A stretch of 64,000 nucleotides of DNA from Zantedeschia hybrid cultivar (lineage: Eukaryota; Streptophyta; Magnoliopsida; Alismatales; Araceae), in assembly GCA_030544215.1 (NCBI GenBank), contig JARZZO010000012.1, positions 39,037,194 to 39,101,193 of the forward strand, in the 5' to 3' direction. This document shows positions 22,169-33,873 of the stretch, piece by piece. A program made the translations under genes and the position numbers. The notes under the pieces are model-generated. The model was given only the letters and a program-made list of their open reading frames with translations, was not told the origin of the DNA and ran no database searches. Positions within the stretch are counted from its first letter, which is position 1. Each line of letters begins with the position of its first letter.

Positions 22169-25100
22169 CAAGGTTTAAAAACTCAGTACGGATCGGTACG
22201 GATCAGCTGACTCGGACTGATTTTGGGCCGGCTGTGCCGATCCCGTGCCAGCTGGCTAAGTCAGGACTTGGATCAGCCGATCCAGGACTGGGTCGGACAG
22301 GATCGGCCCGATCCAGGCCCCACGTTGGCTTTCAAACTAGTCGTTGCTGGCCGTTTTTGGGCCTTAGGGGTCTATTTAAACCTCCCCAAGGCCCTCCTAA
22401 GCCTCCACAAGTGCCCTTTAAGCCTCCTAACACTCTTGCTCTCTCTCATACTGTCTCGATCATAGAATTCTCTCTCGGTCTCTCCCATGAAGCCACGACT
22501 ATAAGCTCTGCGATCTCCTCTTCTTCTAAATTCATTTACTTTTGTTTGTCATTTTTTTTTCTTTACTATTGTTCTCAGCATCTCTATTTGCCCTTTGGCA
22601 GTCGACGTGCTATTGTAAACTGTGAACTGCTCAACTGCCTAAGGACTGCTGCTGAGCGGTTCTCTGGGAACTCTCCCAGCGCTGATCCTGCTTGGGTTCA
22701 TTGCACGCTGGTGGACATGGGCCAGAGAAAGGTACAATGCAAATATTGGAACCGGATCGTCTCTGGCGAGATCTACCGATTCAAACAACATCTTGCTGGA
22801 ATAAAAGGTGAAGTCGCAGCATGTGCTCGAGTTCCTTCAGAGGTTTGGATCCAATTTCAAAATTATATGAAGAAGAAGTAATCAAATAAAGCAAGTACTA
22901 CTAGAATAAGACAGGAAATTCGAGAGGAGTTGTCTGAACCAACGCGAAGGTCTGATGCTGGAGTTCGGCTTGGTGGAAGTAGTCAACCTATAAATGTGGA
23001 TGTTTGGGATATAAGTAAGTTTCTTATTTAACTTATTTTCATGTTCTTCGTTTAACGTTTTTAGATAAAAAGTTACAATAGATTAAATTTTTTTCTTTTA
23101 CATTTAAAGATGAATTGCGACGTGCAATGGAGGCTAGCCAACGTTCTTTTGCAGGTGATGACTTATTTCGACACACTAGAAGATATGTATGACAAGGAAG
23201 TGGTTCTGCTCCTTTTGGACAATGCAGCACTAGCTCTGACATGAGTACTAATGTATACGGGGAGCTATCTCAAGAGTTCATCAAAGATGGAGATCTTAGA
23301 GTAGATCCAATAGATCTCTTCCTCACTAAGAAGAAGGATAAACAACCTTCTATTACTGTTGCATTTAAGAACTTAAATATTTGTAAGGAGAAGATAGGGA
23401 GAGCTACATCTAAGTAGTTTTTCTATAACAGTACCCTTGCTACATCTGAGTGGTCAAGAGTGGTCGATTTATCATCACATTTATTTACAACCATAACAAC
23501 ATTTTGGATATCATGCGCATACATATTCATGGAAGAAAGTTGTTTCGTCCGGGAGCCACCAAGTTTGCATCTCAATGTATCTCTAGATAGTTTACGTTCA
23601 CAAAAGAACAACTTGATTAGGATGATAGTATCAGAAGATTGTGAGAATCACATATTGCGGCATGCACCAACCAAGGTCAGAGAAAAGGGTAAGAAAGTGG
23701 CTAATCTAATTTAGTTTAGGCCCTTCTGGAGTAGAGTGCAAGCAACGTTAAATATTGTAGAACCGCTTGTTCGTGTCGTGCGATCTTGTGATATAAAAAG
23801 AAGATCGGATATGGGATATTTATACGAGGCTGTGGACAGAGCCAATGAGCTCATTCAACTTAACAATCCACAACCTATGTGAAGTGGTGTGACATAATAG
23901 ACAAACGTTGGGAACACACTTTACATCATGATCTTTATGCAGCTGGTAAGCAACTAATTTCGTGTATTTATTAATTTGTATATATATTTATCATAAATAA
24001 TAACTAATTTCTACTTCTTTATTTAGGTTAGTTTTTCAACACTCAGTACATGTATTGAACTGATGGGAAGAAGGATAACTATGATGATAGCTCAAAAATG
24101 TTGATGGGGACTAAGAATGTTATTAGGCGCATGCTTGAAGATGATGACAAAGCAATAATGGCATGCAAGAAAATGTATGATTATATACTCATGTTATACT
24201 ACTTTGAGACAAGTACTGTTCAAAGAGCTGTAAAGATTTTGAATCTATGTTTGACAACTATTAACCAGATGTTCTACTTAAGTTTTAATTATAGCTTGTA
24301 CATTGTTGATATGTAAAATTTGTTATTTACTGCTGACTGGTAACTAGATCATGGAAAAACATATAGGTATGAAGATCTAGTCTTTGTAACAATTCGGGTC
24401 CTAAGTCAAACAATCTCTTCATCAGGTTGTGAGAGAAACTGGAGCATCTTTGGTTTGATTCACACCAAGTAAAGGAATAGATTGAAGTCGACCCGTCTAG
24501 AAAATCTAGTGTTCTATCATTATAGTATGAGGTTGAAGTTAAAAAATCTCGAGCTCATTCTGAACCTTTAGAAGCAAGAGAAGGAGAGAATTTTCGGACA
24601 AGGCACGGAGACGACAAATGCAGAAGATCCCATAGACTTGGATGAGCTGTTCGAGGAGTAATATTCACTAGATGTATGGGTTGATGCAAGCACTTCAAAT
24701 GAGCTTGAATTCGACCCAAATGATCGTGAATGGGCGGAAGGTGAGTTAGATAGTGTTCCACTACTTACTGATTTTCAACCTCCTCATTCAAAACGTCAGA
24801 AGAAGAGTAAAATGTAAGGACCAAGTAAAAGGAAGAGTGCTACTGGAATCGACATTATTGATTTCGAAATTATCGAGGAGGATGAAACGCCAGAACCGAG
24901 TGGTGAGGTACAATATCAAACTTCAAATGACTCGATATTAAAGACGATCACTAACAGTTTTGACTATGGAGATGCTACCAGTGCTCCACCTCCACCAATT
25001 CAATTCACTGGAGAACAAGATTACACACATGCTACTTAAGATGAACATCATGGTAGCATAACAGGATGGGAAGAATATCTCATTCAAACATTCAGCAGAT

Positions 25101-25696
25101 TAAAGAAGAAGAAAAAAGAAAAGCTCCTCAGTGTGCAGAAGCATCAGAACAACTCAGGAGGGAGAGAGAATATCGGGAACAACTATCAGATGCACCATCG
25201 TATTCTTTATACGAAGGGTATAGTCATCCTATTGAATATGTAGTTTACCCTCTTCAACATTCTGATACATTCCCCTATTTAGGGGGTTATCTAGAATATC
25301 AACGAATTTTAGTCATATATACCAATACAGATGACTATAGCCGATATGTGATGCAATATGAACAATACTACCAGAGCTATATGTCATGGTCTCAATATGT
25401 AAACCATGTGTTCATTCAATATAATGTACGTTTGGAATAAATGTAAGTTCATGATATAAGTTTATTTAAGGTTTTTTTGTCCAACAACAACTTATATACT
25501 TTAAATCAATATATTTCAACATAATTATGTATTGGATTTGTGTTTTATATATTTTTTTCTTTTTATTTAATTTTTTCTACTATCCGATCCAACAAACCTG
25601 GTTCAGCTAGGATTGGGTCGGATCGGATCGGAATCGGCCGATCTGATCGGTTTTGGGCCGACCAATACGGGACCGATCCTGAGTTTCTTAACCTTG
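22169..25696 (+). mobile_element. hAT-4: 3,528-bp hAT element inserted in RTE-1
   Basis: Ends CAAGGTTTAAAAACTCAG and CTGAGTTTCTTAACCTTG are imperfect terminal inverted repeats. The flanking 8-bp duplications differ at one base: CTTGATTC (22161-22168) and TTTGATTC (25697-25704). GGATCGG/CCGATCC subterminal arrays occupy about 22190-22320 and 25600-25680. It is the only member of the hAT-1/4/5 family on the + strand. It lacks the DUF659 core found in hAT-1 and hAT-5, so it is an internally deleted derivative. Confidence 0.9.
22620..25440 (+). pseudogene. hAT-4 transposase remnant with deletion and altered BED finger
   Basis: 22714-22881 encodes the BED region, where CKYW replaces the CKYC of hAT-1 and hAT-5 and so loses a zinc ligand (FKQHLAGIKGE follows). 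23241-23418 encodes FLTKKKDKQPSITVAFKNL and then a stop. At about 23450 the frame jumps from FYNSTLATS to VKSGRF-like sequence, missing roughly the DUF659 core. 24098-24316, about 24360-24510 (SGCERNWSIFGLIHTK) and a Tyr-rich C-terminal tail (25066-25440) follow. Multiple stops. Probably incapable of transposition on its own. Confidence 0.8.
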
Positions 25697-26736
25697 TTTG
25701 ATTCCTCTATAATTTGAGCAATTCTAGATGTCTCCTTTATTTTTAAAAATATGTAAAATAATGTTTTTCCTCCATTCATTTGACATTTTCTTAGAGATTA
25801 GGATCTTGTTAAACAGTCGGGTCAACCATTCCATTCTTAGATGTTCTAAATTTTTCCACACTTCAATAGGAATTCCATTAGGGCCACAAGCTTTACCAGT
25901 TTACTTACTTTCATCCTCTTCAATATTTCCTTGTCTTCCGAAAATTTAATCCTCTTAGTTCACATTACGCTCTATTGTACATTCTATGCCCACTATGTTT
26001 CTACTATGATTATTATTAAAAAGATTGTCAAAGTAGCTTCTCCACCTCTCTCTGATGTCCTCATCTTTCACCAAATCATTTTCTTCACTATCCTTGATGC
26101 ACCTAACTTGGTTAAGATCTCGACACCTTTTCTCTCTTATTCTTGTGAATCTATAAATATCTTTTTCTCATACATCTTTTCAAAGGCCCGAGCTCGTGCC
26201 TGACTAATAGCTTTTTTTACTTCCTTTTTTGCTATCTTGTATTGTTCATAAACCTCAGTATTATCACACTTTGACAATCTTTTATACCATTTTCTTTTAC
26301 TCTTCACCGCTTTTTGTATCTCCTCATTCCACCACCATCTCTCCTTCGCAGATGGGTCATGTCCTTTAGACTGTCCGAGTACTTTTTCAGTTACTTTTAT
26401 AATCTGTGAGGCTATATCTATCCATATAATATTGGCCTCCAAATCTGACTTCTAATTACCCATATTGAGAAGTTCATTTTTAAACATAACTTGCTTCATC
26501 CTTTTTAATTCCTAACACGTTGTTCTAGCAACAATTTTCCTTCTAAACGTATCTAACCACCTCTTGATCTTAATATTTAAGACTACTAACCTGTGTTGAC
26601 TTGTTAAGGCCTCTCCAAAGATAACTTTGCAATCCTTGCATAAAGTGCGATTTGTTTTCCTTGTGAGGAAGAAGTCAATTTGGTTTTTATTTTGTCAACT
26701 TTTAAAAGTTACTAAATGAGATTTCCTTTTTATACT

Positions 26737-28612
26737 TAACTCAACTCAACTCAACTCAACGAAGCCTTAATCCCAAATAATTGGAATCGACTATATGGAT
26801 TCTCTGTCTCCATTCTAAACGATTTTGGACTACTTCTTCTGAAAGGTTTGAAGTTTCGAAATCATATTGTACTACCATCTTCCAAGTTAATCTAGGTTTA
26901 TCCCTTCCTCTCTTCCCCTCCTCTATCCTAATATGTTCTACTTTTCTAACTGGAACCTTCCTAGGTCTACGCCTGACATGCCTAAACCATCTCAGTCTCT
27001 CTTTTTTCAATTTGTTCTCAATTGATACCACTCTTACCTTTTCTTTAATATACTCATTACGAATTTTATCTAGCCTAGTATACGCGCACATCCACCTTAA
27101 TATTCTCATCTCGGCAACACATATTGGAGATATGTTGCTCCTTTATTGCCCAACACTCGCTACCATATAACATTGCAGGTCTTATCGCTGTACGGTAGAA
27201 TTTTCCTTTCAGTTTCGTTGGGATCTTGCGGTCATACAAGACGTCCATGGCAAGTCTCCACTTCAGCCATCCTGCTTTAATTTTATGGCTAACATCTTCA
27301 TCGCACCCTCTGTCTTCTTGGAGGATCGAACCAAGATATTTGAAATAGGTGTTTTGGGGTATTGCCATCCCATCTAAGTTAACTCCGCCCTTTTCGCCTA
27401 TCCGACCTTTATTAAATTTACAATGCATGTATTCTGTCTTAGTTCGACTTAACTTGAAATTCTTAGACTCTAAGCTGCTCCTCCAAAGCTCTAGTTTTTT
27501 ATGAACTCTTTCTTGTGTCTCATCTACCAACACAATATCATCTGCAAACATCATACACTACGGAATGATGATAAGGACTTACTGCTGATCCTTGATGCAC
27601 TCTAACGGAAATAGAAAAATTTCTTGTTTCCCCTCCGATCGTGCGGACACTAGTAGTTGCTCCTTCATACATGTTTTTTAATACTTGTATGTATCTAGTA
27701 GATACCCTCTTGCGCTCCAACATTCGCCACAAGACATCTTTTGAAACTCTATCATAGGCCTTCTCTAAATCGATGAACACTATATGTAGATCTTTCTTCA
27801 TACCTCTATATTTCTCTATCAAGCTCTTAATGAGAAAGATAACTTCCATAGTTGATCGACCTGACATAAAGCCAAATTGATTGACCGAGATAGTTGTATC
27901 AGAACGTAAACGATGTTCTACAACTCTTTCTGACAACTTCATAGTTTGATTCATGAGCTTAATTTCTCTATAATTTAAGTAATTCTAGATGTCTCGTTTG
28001 TTTTTAAAAATAGGTACAAGAGTACTTTTCCTCCATTCATCTGACATTTTCTTAGAGACTAGGATCTTCTTAAATAGTCTTACATTTTCTAAACATTTCT
28101 ACACTTCAATAGGAATTCCATCAGGGCCAAAAGTTTTACCTACTTTCATCCTCTTTAATATTTCATTGACTTCTGAAAATCTAATCCTCCTCGTATAGTT
28201 CACATTATGCTCTGTTGTACATTCTATGACCATTATGTTTTCACTATGATTATCATTAAAAAGATTATCAAAGTAACTTCTCCATACTTCTCTGATGTCC
28301 TCATCTTTCATCAAAACCTTTCCTTCACTATCCTTGATACTCATAACTTGGTTAAGATCCCGACACCTTTTCTCTTGTCTTTGTCAATCTATAAATATCT
28401 TTTTCCCCTTCCTTGATCTCAAGTTTCTTATACATCTTTTCAAAGGCCTGAGCTCTTATCTGACTAACAACTTTTTTTGTTTCCTTTTTTGCTATCTTAT
28501 ATTGTTCATAAGCCTCATTATTATCACATTTTGGCAATCTTTTATACTATTCTCTTTTACTCTTCACCGCCTTTTGTACCTCCTCATTCCACCGCCACCT
28601 CTCATTCGCAGG
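26737..28612 (-). mobile_element. RTE-2: second antisense RTE-clade LINE, 5'-truncated
   Basis: The 3' tail is a clear pentanucleotide array, (ACTCA)n on the + strand at about 26737-26760, i.e. (TTGAG)n on the element strand. Coding pieces: 27109-26756 (VRVVSIENKLKKERLRWFRH, VEHIRIEEGKRGR); 27554-27075 (MMFADDIVLVDETQERVHKK, VNLDGMAIPQ); 27954-27538 (SVNQFGFMSGRSTMEVIFLI, FIDLEKAYDRVSKDVLW); 28344-28099 (RMKVGKTFGPDGIPIEV). It ends abruptly at 28612 within the region preceding the RT. It lies directly upstream (element sense) of RTE-1 with almost no spacer. Confidence 0.87.
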
Positions 28613-28613
28613 T

Positions 28614-28712
28614 GGGGATAAAATGGGCCATTAGACGTACAAAAAACTTGCGGAGGGGATAAAATGGGCCACTGGATGTACAAAAAACTTGCAGAGGGGA
28701 TAAAATGGGCCG
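28614..28712. repeat. 41-bp tandem repeat, about 2.4 copies
   Basis: Units start at 28614, 28655 and 28696 with GGGGATAAAATGGGCC. Units 1 and 2 share GTACAAAAAACTTGC. The array begins exactly where RTE-2 is truncated. The rest (28713-28898) is unassigned. Confidence 0.85.
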
Positions 28713-28899
28713 TTAGATCAACATCTAGGCCTACGCCTAGTCCGGCTGGTATAAACGGTTCTGCACTGGGTGGAACACTTTTCTTTTTAAATATACCACT
28801 GGATCTCAATCCTACAGAGAGATCCTGGGTATGGTTAGACTGTATCAAATGCTAATACCATATATTAGCAATTATATATATACATATATATGTAGAAGG

Positions 28900-29112
28900 G
28901 AGGGCCTGAAGCAATGGTTAAGTTGCTCCGTTTGTTACCTGAGGTCATGGGTTTGAACCAAGGAAACATAGCAATGGTTAAGTTGTTCCGTTTGTGAACT
29001 GAGGTCATAGGTTTGAACCAAGGAAACATCCTCTCTACTTAGTAGGGGTAAGGCTACGTACATCGTCCCTTCCCTAGACCCCACAAATGGTTGGAGCCTC
29101 GTGCACTGGGGC

Positions 29113-29117
<5 letters not shown>
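28900..29117 (+). mobile_element. Au-like SINE with duplicated tRNA-related head
   Basis: tRNA-related promoter boxes: TGGTTAAGTTGC (A-box-like) and GGGTTTGAACC (B-box-like). The body GGTAAGGCTACGTACATCG, then CCCTTCCCTAGACCCCAC and GGAGCCTCGTGCACTGGG, is typical of plant Au SINEs. A 60-bp segment carrying both boxes is duplicated in tandem (28911-28970 and 28971-29030). The element ends against a (TA)n tract. Transcription would be by RNA polymerase III. Confidence 0.8.

Positions 29118-29207
<90 letters not shown>
29118..29207. repeat. (TA)n microsatellite
   Basis: About 90 bp of uninterrupted TA directly after the SINE. It produces spurious Ile-Tyr open frames on both strands. Confidence 0.95.
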
Positions 29208-29209
<2 letters not shown>

Positions 29210-29269
29210 AACACATACATACGAGCTCCCTCGGAACTCCCTCTTATCTATCTTAAAAAATAAGAAAAG

Positions 29270-29600
29270 ATCATAAAAAAATTTAGAATATTCAAATACT
29301 CTCCTGTAGGTTGGTTTCCATACCTTGATAATTTAATTTTCACCGTCTGATTGAAAAACTCAACCGTTACTATCCAATCAAGTGCATCCATCATTAGTTA
29401 TTAAAACTAAAACCCGAAGAGATGGAGATCAACCCTAAATGTTAATCTGACTATTTTTCAACATATTTAGACATTATTATGTATCCGATTGAATGGCTCC
29501 GATTTATTTTCAAGATTATAAGGTGAAAATTAAAGCCCCAGGGACGGGAACAACCTTAAAGACCTTATTTGAATATTAAAAAATTATTGAGAATCTTTAT
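29270..29600. repeat. AT-rich dispersed repeat, unit 1
   Basis: Unit with inverted symmetry. The left side has AGGTTGGTTTCCATACC and then ATTTTCACCGTCTGATTG; the right side has AAGGTGAAAATTAAAGCCCC, AGGGACGGGAACAACC and TTTGAATATT. Related units are at 34370-34770, 35100-35450 and 36420-36760. No coding capacity. A MITE-like nature is inferred. Confidence 0.5.
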
Positions 29601-29691
29601 TATTTTTAAACGTGGGGGGAAGAGGTTTTCGAGGGGGGCTCATCTAAGTTGAACCACGAGGCTCATTTGATCTGTCCTTCTCTCCCTCTCC

Positions 29692-29738
<47 letters not shown>

Positions 29739-29740
<2 letters not shown>

Positions 29741-32700
29741 AGGTTAAGAAACCCGGGATCGGGTCCTGGATCGGCTGGTCCAAAACCGATCGGATCGGCG
29801 ATTCTGATCCGAGTCAGCTCCATCCTGGCTGAGTTAGGCTCGGCTGGTTCGGATAGTAGAAAAAAATAGAAAAAAATATGAAAAAATGTGAAAAAAATAT
29901 AAAACACAAGTCTAATGCATAATTGTGTTGAAATACATTGATTTGAAGTACATAAGATGTTGTTGGACAAAAAAACTTTGAATAAACTTACATATATGAT
30001 TATGAACTTACATTTATTCCAAACGTACATTATACTGAATGAACATATGGCTTACATACTCAGTCCATGACATATTGCTCTGGTAGTATTGTTCATATTG
30101 CATTACATACTGGCTATAGTCATCTGTATTGGTATAAATAACTGACAATTGTGGATATTCTAGACAACCTCCTGAATAGTCGGATGTATCAGAATGTTGA
30201 GGAAGGTAAACTACATATCCAGTAGGCTGACTATACCCTTCGTATGGAGAATATGATGATGCATTTGATAGTTGCTCCTGATATTCTCTCTCCCTCCTAA
30301 GTTCTTCTTTGGCCTCTGCACACAGAGGAGCTTTACCTTTGTCCTTCCTCCTTGATCTGCTGAATGTTTGAATGGAAGATTCTTTACGTCCTGCTCTGCT
30401 ACCATGATGTTTATCTTGGGTAGCATGTGTGTATTCTTCTTCTCCAGTGAATTGAATTGGTAGAGGTGGGGCTGAGACACTCGTAGCATCTCCGCCATCC
30501 TCAGAACTGTCGGAGCTCGTCTTTGATGTCGAGTCATTTGAGGTTTGATATTGGACCTCATCACTTGGTTATGGCATTTCATCCTCTTCCTCGATAGTCT
30601 CCAGATCAGCAATTTAAATTCTAGTACCACTCTTCCTTTTGTTTGGTGCTTGTTTTTTGCTCTTCTTCTGACGTTTTGGAAGACGAAGTTGAAAATCAGT
30701 AAGTAGTGGAACATTATCTAACTCACCTTCCGCCCATTCCCGGTCATTTGGGTTGAATTCAGGCTCATTTGAGGTGCTTGCATCAACGCATGCATTTAGT
30801 AGATGTTGCTCATCGAACAGCTCATCCAAGTCTATGGGTTCTTCTGCTTGTGTCGTCTCCGTGGCTTGTCTGAAAATTCTTTCTTTCTCCTGCCTTTGAA
30901 GGTTCCTTATGAGCTGCAGATTTTTTAGCTTCAACCTCATGTTATAATGACAGAATACTAGCTTCTCTAGACGGTTCGACTCCAATCTATTCTTTTGCTT
31001 GGTGTGAATCAAGCCAAATGTGCTCCAGTTTCTCTCACAACCTGATGAAGAGGTTGTTTGACTTAACACCCGAATTGCGACATAGGCTAGATTTTCATAT
31101 CCATATGCTTTTCTATGATCTAGCCACCAGTCAGCTGTAAATAGAAAATTGGCCATGTCAACAATGTGCAAGCTATAATTAAAAATTAAGTAGAACATCT
31201 AGTTAATAATTTTCAAACCTGTACTCAAAATTTTGGCAGCTTTTTGAGCAGTACTTGTCCCAAAGTGGTATAACATCATTCTGTAATCATGCATTTGCTT
31301 GCATGCCATTATTGTTCTATCATCATCTGCAAGCATGCGCTTAATAACAGACTTAGCCCCCATCAACACTTCTGAGCAACTATCATAGTTATCCTTCTTC
31401 CCATCAGTTCTAAACATGTACTGAGGGTTGAAAAAATAAAGCTAAATAAATAAGTCGAAATTAGTTATTACTTAAGAGAAATGTGTATACAAATAATACA
31501 TATAGAAAGTTAGTAGCTTACCAGCTGCATGAAGATCGTGATGTAAAGTGTGTTCCCAACGTCTGTCTATTATGTCCCACCACTTTACAGAGGTTGTTGG
31601 ATTGTTAAGTTGAATGAGCTCCTTAGCTCTGTCTATAGCTTCATATAAATATTTCATATCCGATCTTCTTTCTCCATCACAAGATCGCAAGACACGGACA
31701 AGCGGTTCTACAATATTTAACACCGCTTGCACCCCCCTTCAGAAGGGTCTAGACTGAATTAGATCAGCCACTTTCTTATCTTTCTCTCTGACCTTAGTTG
31801 GTACATGCCGCAATATGTGATTCTCCTAATCTTCCGATGCCACCATCCTAATCAAGTTGTTCTTTTGTTGACTTAAACTATCTAGAAAGATATATTGAGA
31901 TGCAAACCTGGTGGCTCCCGGACGAAGCAACTCTCTTCTATGAGTATGTGTGCGCATGATATCCAGAATGTTGTTGTGGTTGTAGATGAATGTGGTGATA
32001 AATCGACCACTCTTGACCACTCCATCTACCATCGGATTAGAGCAAATGTCTTCCAACATCAAGTCAATACAATGAGTAGAACATGGAACCTAGTATAGAT
32101 GTTGTCTCTTCTGCATCAACATTTTTCCAGTTAACTTGAACGCCGCTGCATTATCCGTAACCACTTGGACAATCTTTTTTTCGCTCACTTTTCTACCATT
32201 TGATCCATTAATTCATATAGGTACTGAGCATTTTTTATCTTTCCAGATGCATTAATAGACTTCCAAAATACGGTTCTGGCTTTGCAGTAAATTAAGAAGT
32301 TGATCATACTTCTTCTTGTTACCTCTGTAAAGTTTCATACGTGATAAGAAATTAGAAAAAGACTCATTCGTATTAAGAAAAAAAAATGAAGATAAGATTT
32401 ATGTATCTGTCCATCCATCGCACATTAAAGTGCATCCATACTCATCCCATATCCTTTCAAATGATGTAATATATGTTCGGATGTCGTCAACTTCCAAATC
32501 CAAGTACTTGTTGTATATCTCATATGGGAAAGGCCCCTAAACCCCTTTGCCAACTTCTTGTATGGTCTCGATCATGGACTCATAATATGGCCCCTTGGCA
32601 GCATTAGCAGGGATACTGTTATAGAAAAACCACCTAGATGTAGCTCTCCCTATCTTCTCCTTACAAAGTTTTAAGTTCTTGAATGCAGCACTAATAGAAG

Positions 32701-33871
32701 GTTGTTTATCCCTCTTCTTGGTGAGGAAGGGATCTATTGGATCTACTCTAGGATCTTCAGCTCTAGTGAACTGCTGAGGTAGCTCCTCGTATGCATTAGT
32801 GCTCATGCCAGTGCTAGTGCTCCATTGTCCAGAAGGTGTGGAGCCACTTCCTTGTCCTCAATATCTTCTAGTATGTCGAAATAAGTCATCATCTGCAAAG
32901 GACCGTCGGCTTGCTTCCATTGCACGTCGCAATTCAGCTTTAAATGTAAAAGAAAAAAAATTAATCTACTTTAACTTTTTGTCTGAAAACATTAAATGAA
33001 GAACATGAAAATAAGTTAAATAAGAAACTTACTTGTATCCCAATCATCAACATTTATAGGTTGATTACTTCCACCAAGCCGGACTCCAGCATCGGACTTT
33101 CGCGCTGATTTAGACAATTCATCTCGAATTTTCTGTCTTCTTCTGGCAGTACTTGCTTTGCTTGATTCCTTCTCCTTCATATAAGTTTGAAATTGGATCT
33201 TAACTTTTGAACGAACTCGAGCACAAGTTGTTAATTCACCTTTTATTCCAGCAAGATGTTGTTTGAATCGGTAGACCCCGCCAGAGACGTCCCGGTTGCA
33301 ATATTTGCATTGTACTTTTCTTTGGCCCATGTCCACCAGTGTGTAATGACCCCAAGCAGGATCAGTGCTAGGAGGATTCCTAGATGACCGCTTAGCAGCA
33401 CCTTGAGATGCCATTCCTTTACAACACAAGAAGATGAGAGATCGCGGAGCTTGTAGTAGATTAGAAGTGACCTCGTGGGAAAGATAGAGAGAGCATTCTA
33501 TGATCGAGAGAGTGGGAGAGAGAGCAAGAATGTTAGGAGGCTCAAAGGAAATTTGTGGAGCCTTAGGAGGGCCTTGGGGGGGGGGGGGGGTTTAAATAGA
33601 CCCCCAAGGCCAAAACTAGCCGTTGCTGGCCGTTTGGGAACGGCCAACAACGGCTAGTTTGACCTCCAATGGCTAGTCAAACTAGCCGTTGGGGGCTGGG
33701 TCGGGCCGATCCGAGCCGACCCGGCCCGATCCGATTTCGGATCGTCCGATCCGGCTCGGATCGTCCGATCCGAGTCCTGGACTCGGCCAGATTACTCGGG
33801 ATCGGCCCGGGCGGCCCAAAATCGGTCCGACTCGGCCAATCCGTGTCGATCCGAGCTGAGTTTTTGAATCT

Positions 33872-33873
<2 letters not shown>
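29739..33873 (-). mobile_element. hAT-5: 4,135-bp hAT element in a (TA)n tract
   Basis: Ends CAAGGTTAAGAAACCCGGG (29739) and CTGAGTTTTTGAATCTTG (33873) are imperfect terminal inverted repeats. The 8-bp flanks are TATATATA on both sides, consistent with insertion into TA repeats. Subterminal GATCGG/CCGATC arrays lie at about 29755-29840 and 33690-33860. It is the most complete copy of the hAT-1/4/5 family here. A 15-base G run (33576-33590) lies in the 5' leader region. Confidence 0.9.
30040..33429 (-). pseudogene. hAT-5 transposase, near full-length but broken
   Basis: Exon-like blocks right to left: 33429-33016 (137 codons, BED finger CKYCNRDVSGGVYRFKQHLAG, starting near MASQGAAKRSS); 32806-32537 (linker, in-frame TAG at complement 32537-32539); about 32530-32090 (disrupted DUF659: LDLEVDDIRTYITSF, KKIVQVVTDNAA); 32062-31826 (FITTFIYNHNNILDIMRTHT); 31732-31472 (LNIVEPLVRVLRSCDGERRS, KWWDIIDRRWEHTLH); 31417-31199; 31198-30614 (VLSQTTSSSGCERNWSTFGL: dimerisation domain; LEKLVFCHYNMRLK); then a Tyr- and Gln-rich tail to about 30040. 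Some breaks may be introns, but the TAG and the A-rich insertion near 32380 argue for a pseudogene. Confidence 0.83.

Larger units (their letters stand above)
18378..26736 (-). mobile_element. RTE-1: RTE-clade LINE, interrupted by a solo LTR and by hAT-4
   Basis: Three minus-strand pieces make one element: 18378-19059 (3' end), 21585-22168 (reverse transcriptase) and 25697-26736 (RT start and end of endonuclease). The 3' terminus has short TTGAG-type repeats (complement of ACTCAACTCAACC). The C-terminal ORF reads VEHIKIEEGKKGKGRPRLTW-like sequence. RT piece 21642-22004 has FIDLKKTYDRVPRDVLWWVL and the catalytic MFADDIVLIDETQ. 26600-26735 decodes as FFLTRKTNRTLCKDCKVIFG, an RTE endonuclease tail. 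Homology with RTE-2 shows exactly where the two insertions sit. Frame breaks are common. Confidence 0.85.

Noticed and set aside
22223..22465. Pro/Leu-rich 80-codon frame at the start of hAT-4
   Set aside because: Falls in the subterminal repeat array and leader, before the BED codons.
28911..29030. Possible pair of tRNA genes
   Set aside because: A- and B-box-like sequences occur, but no cloverleaf or anticodon arm can be drawn. The downstream body is that of an Au-like SINE.
28935..29276. Open frames rich in Ile-Tyr on both strands
   Set aside because: Translation of a (TA)n microsatellite; no gene.
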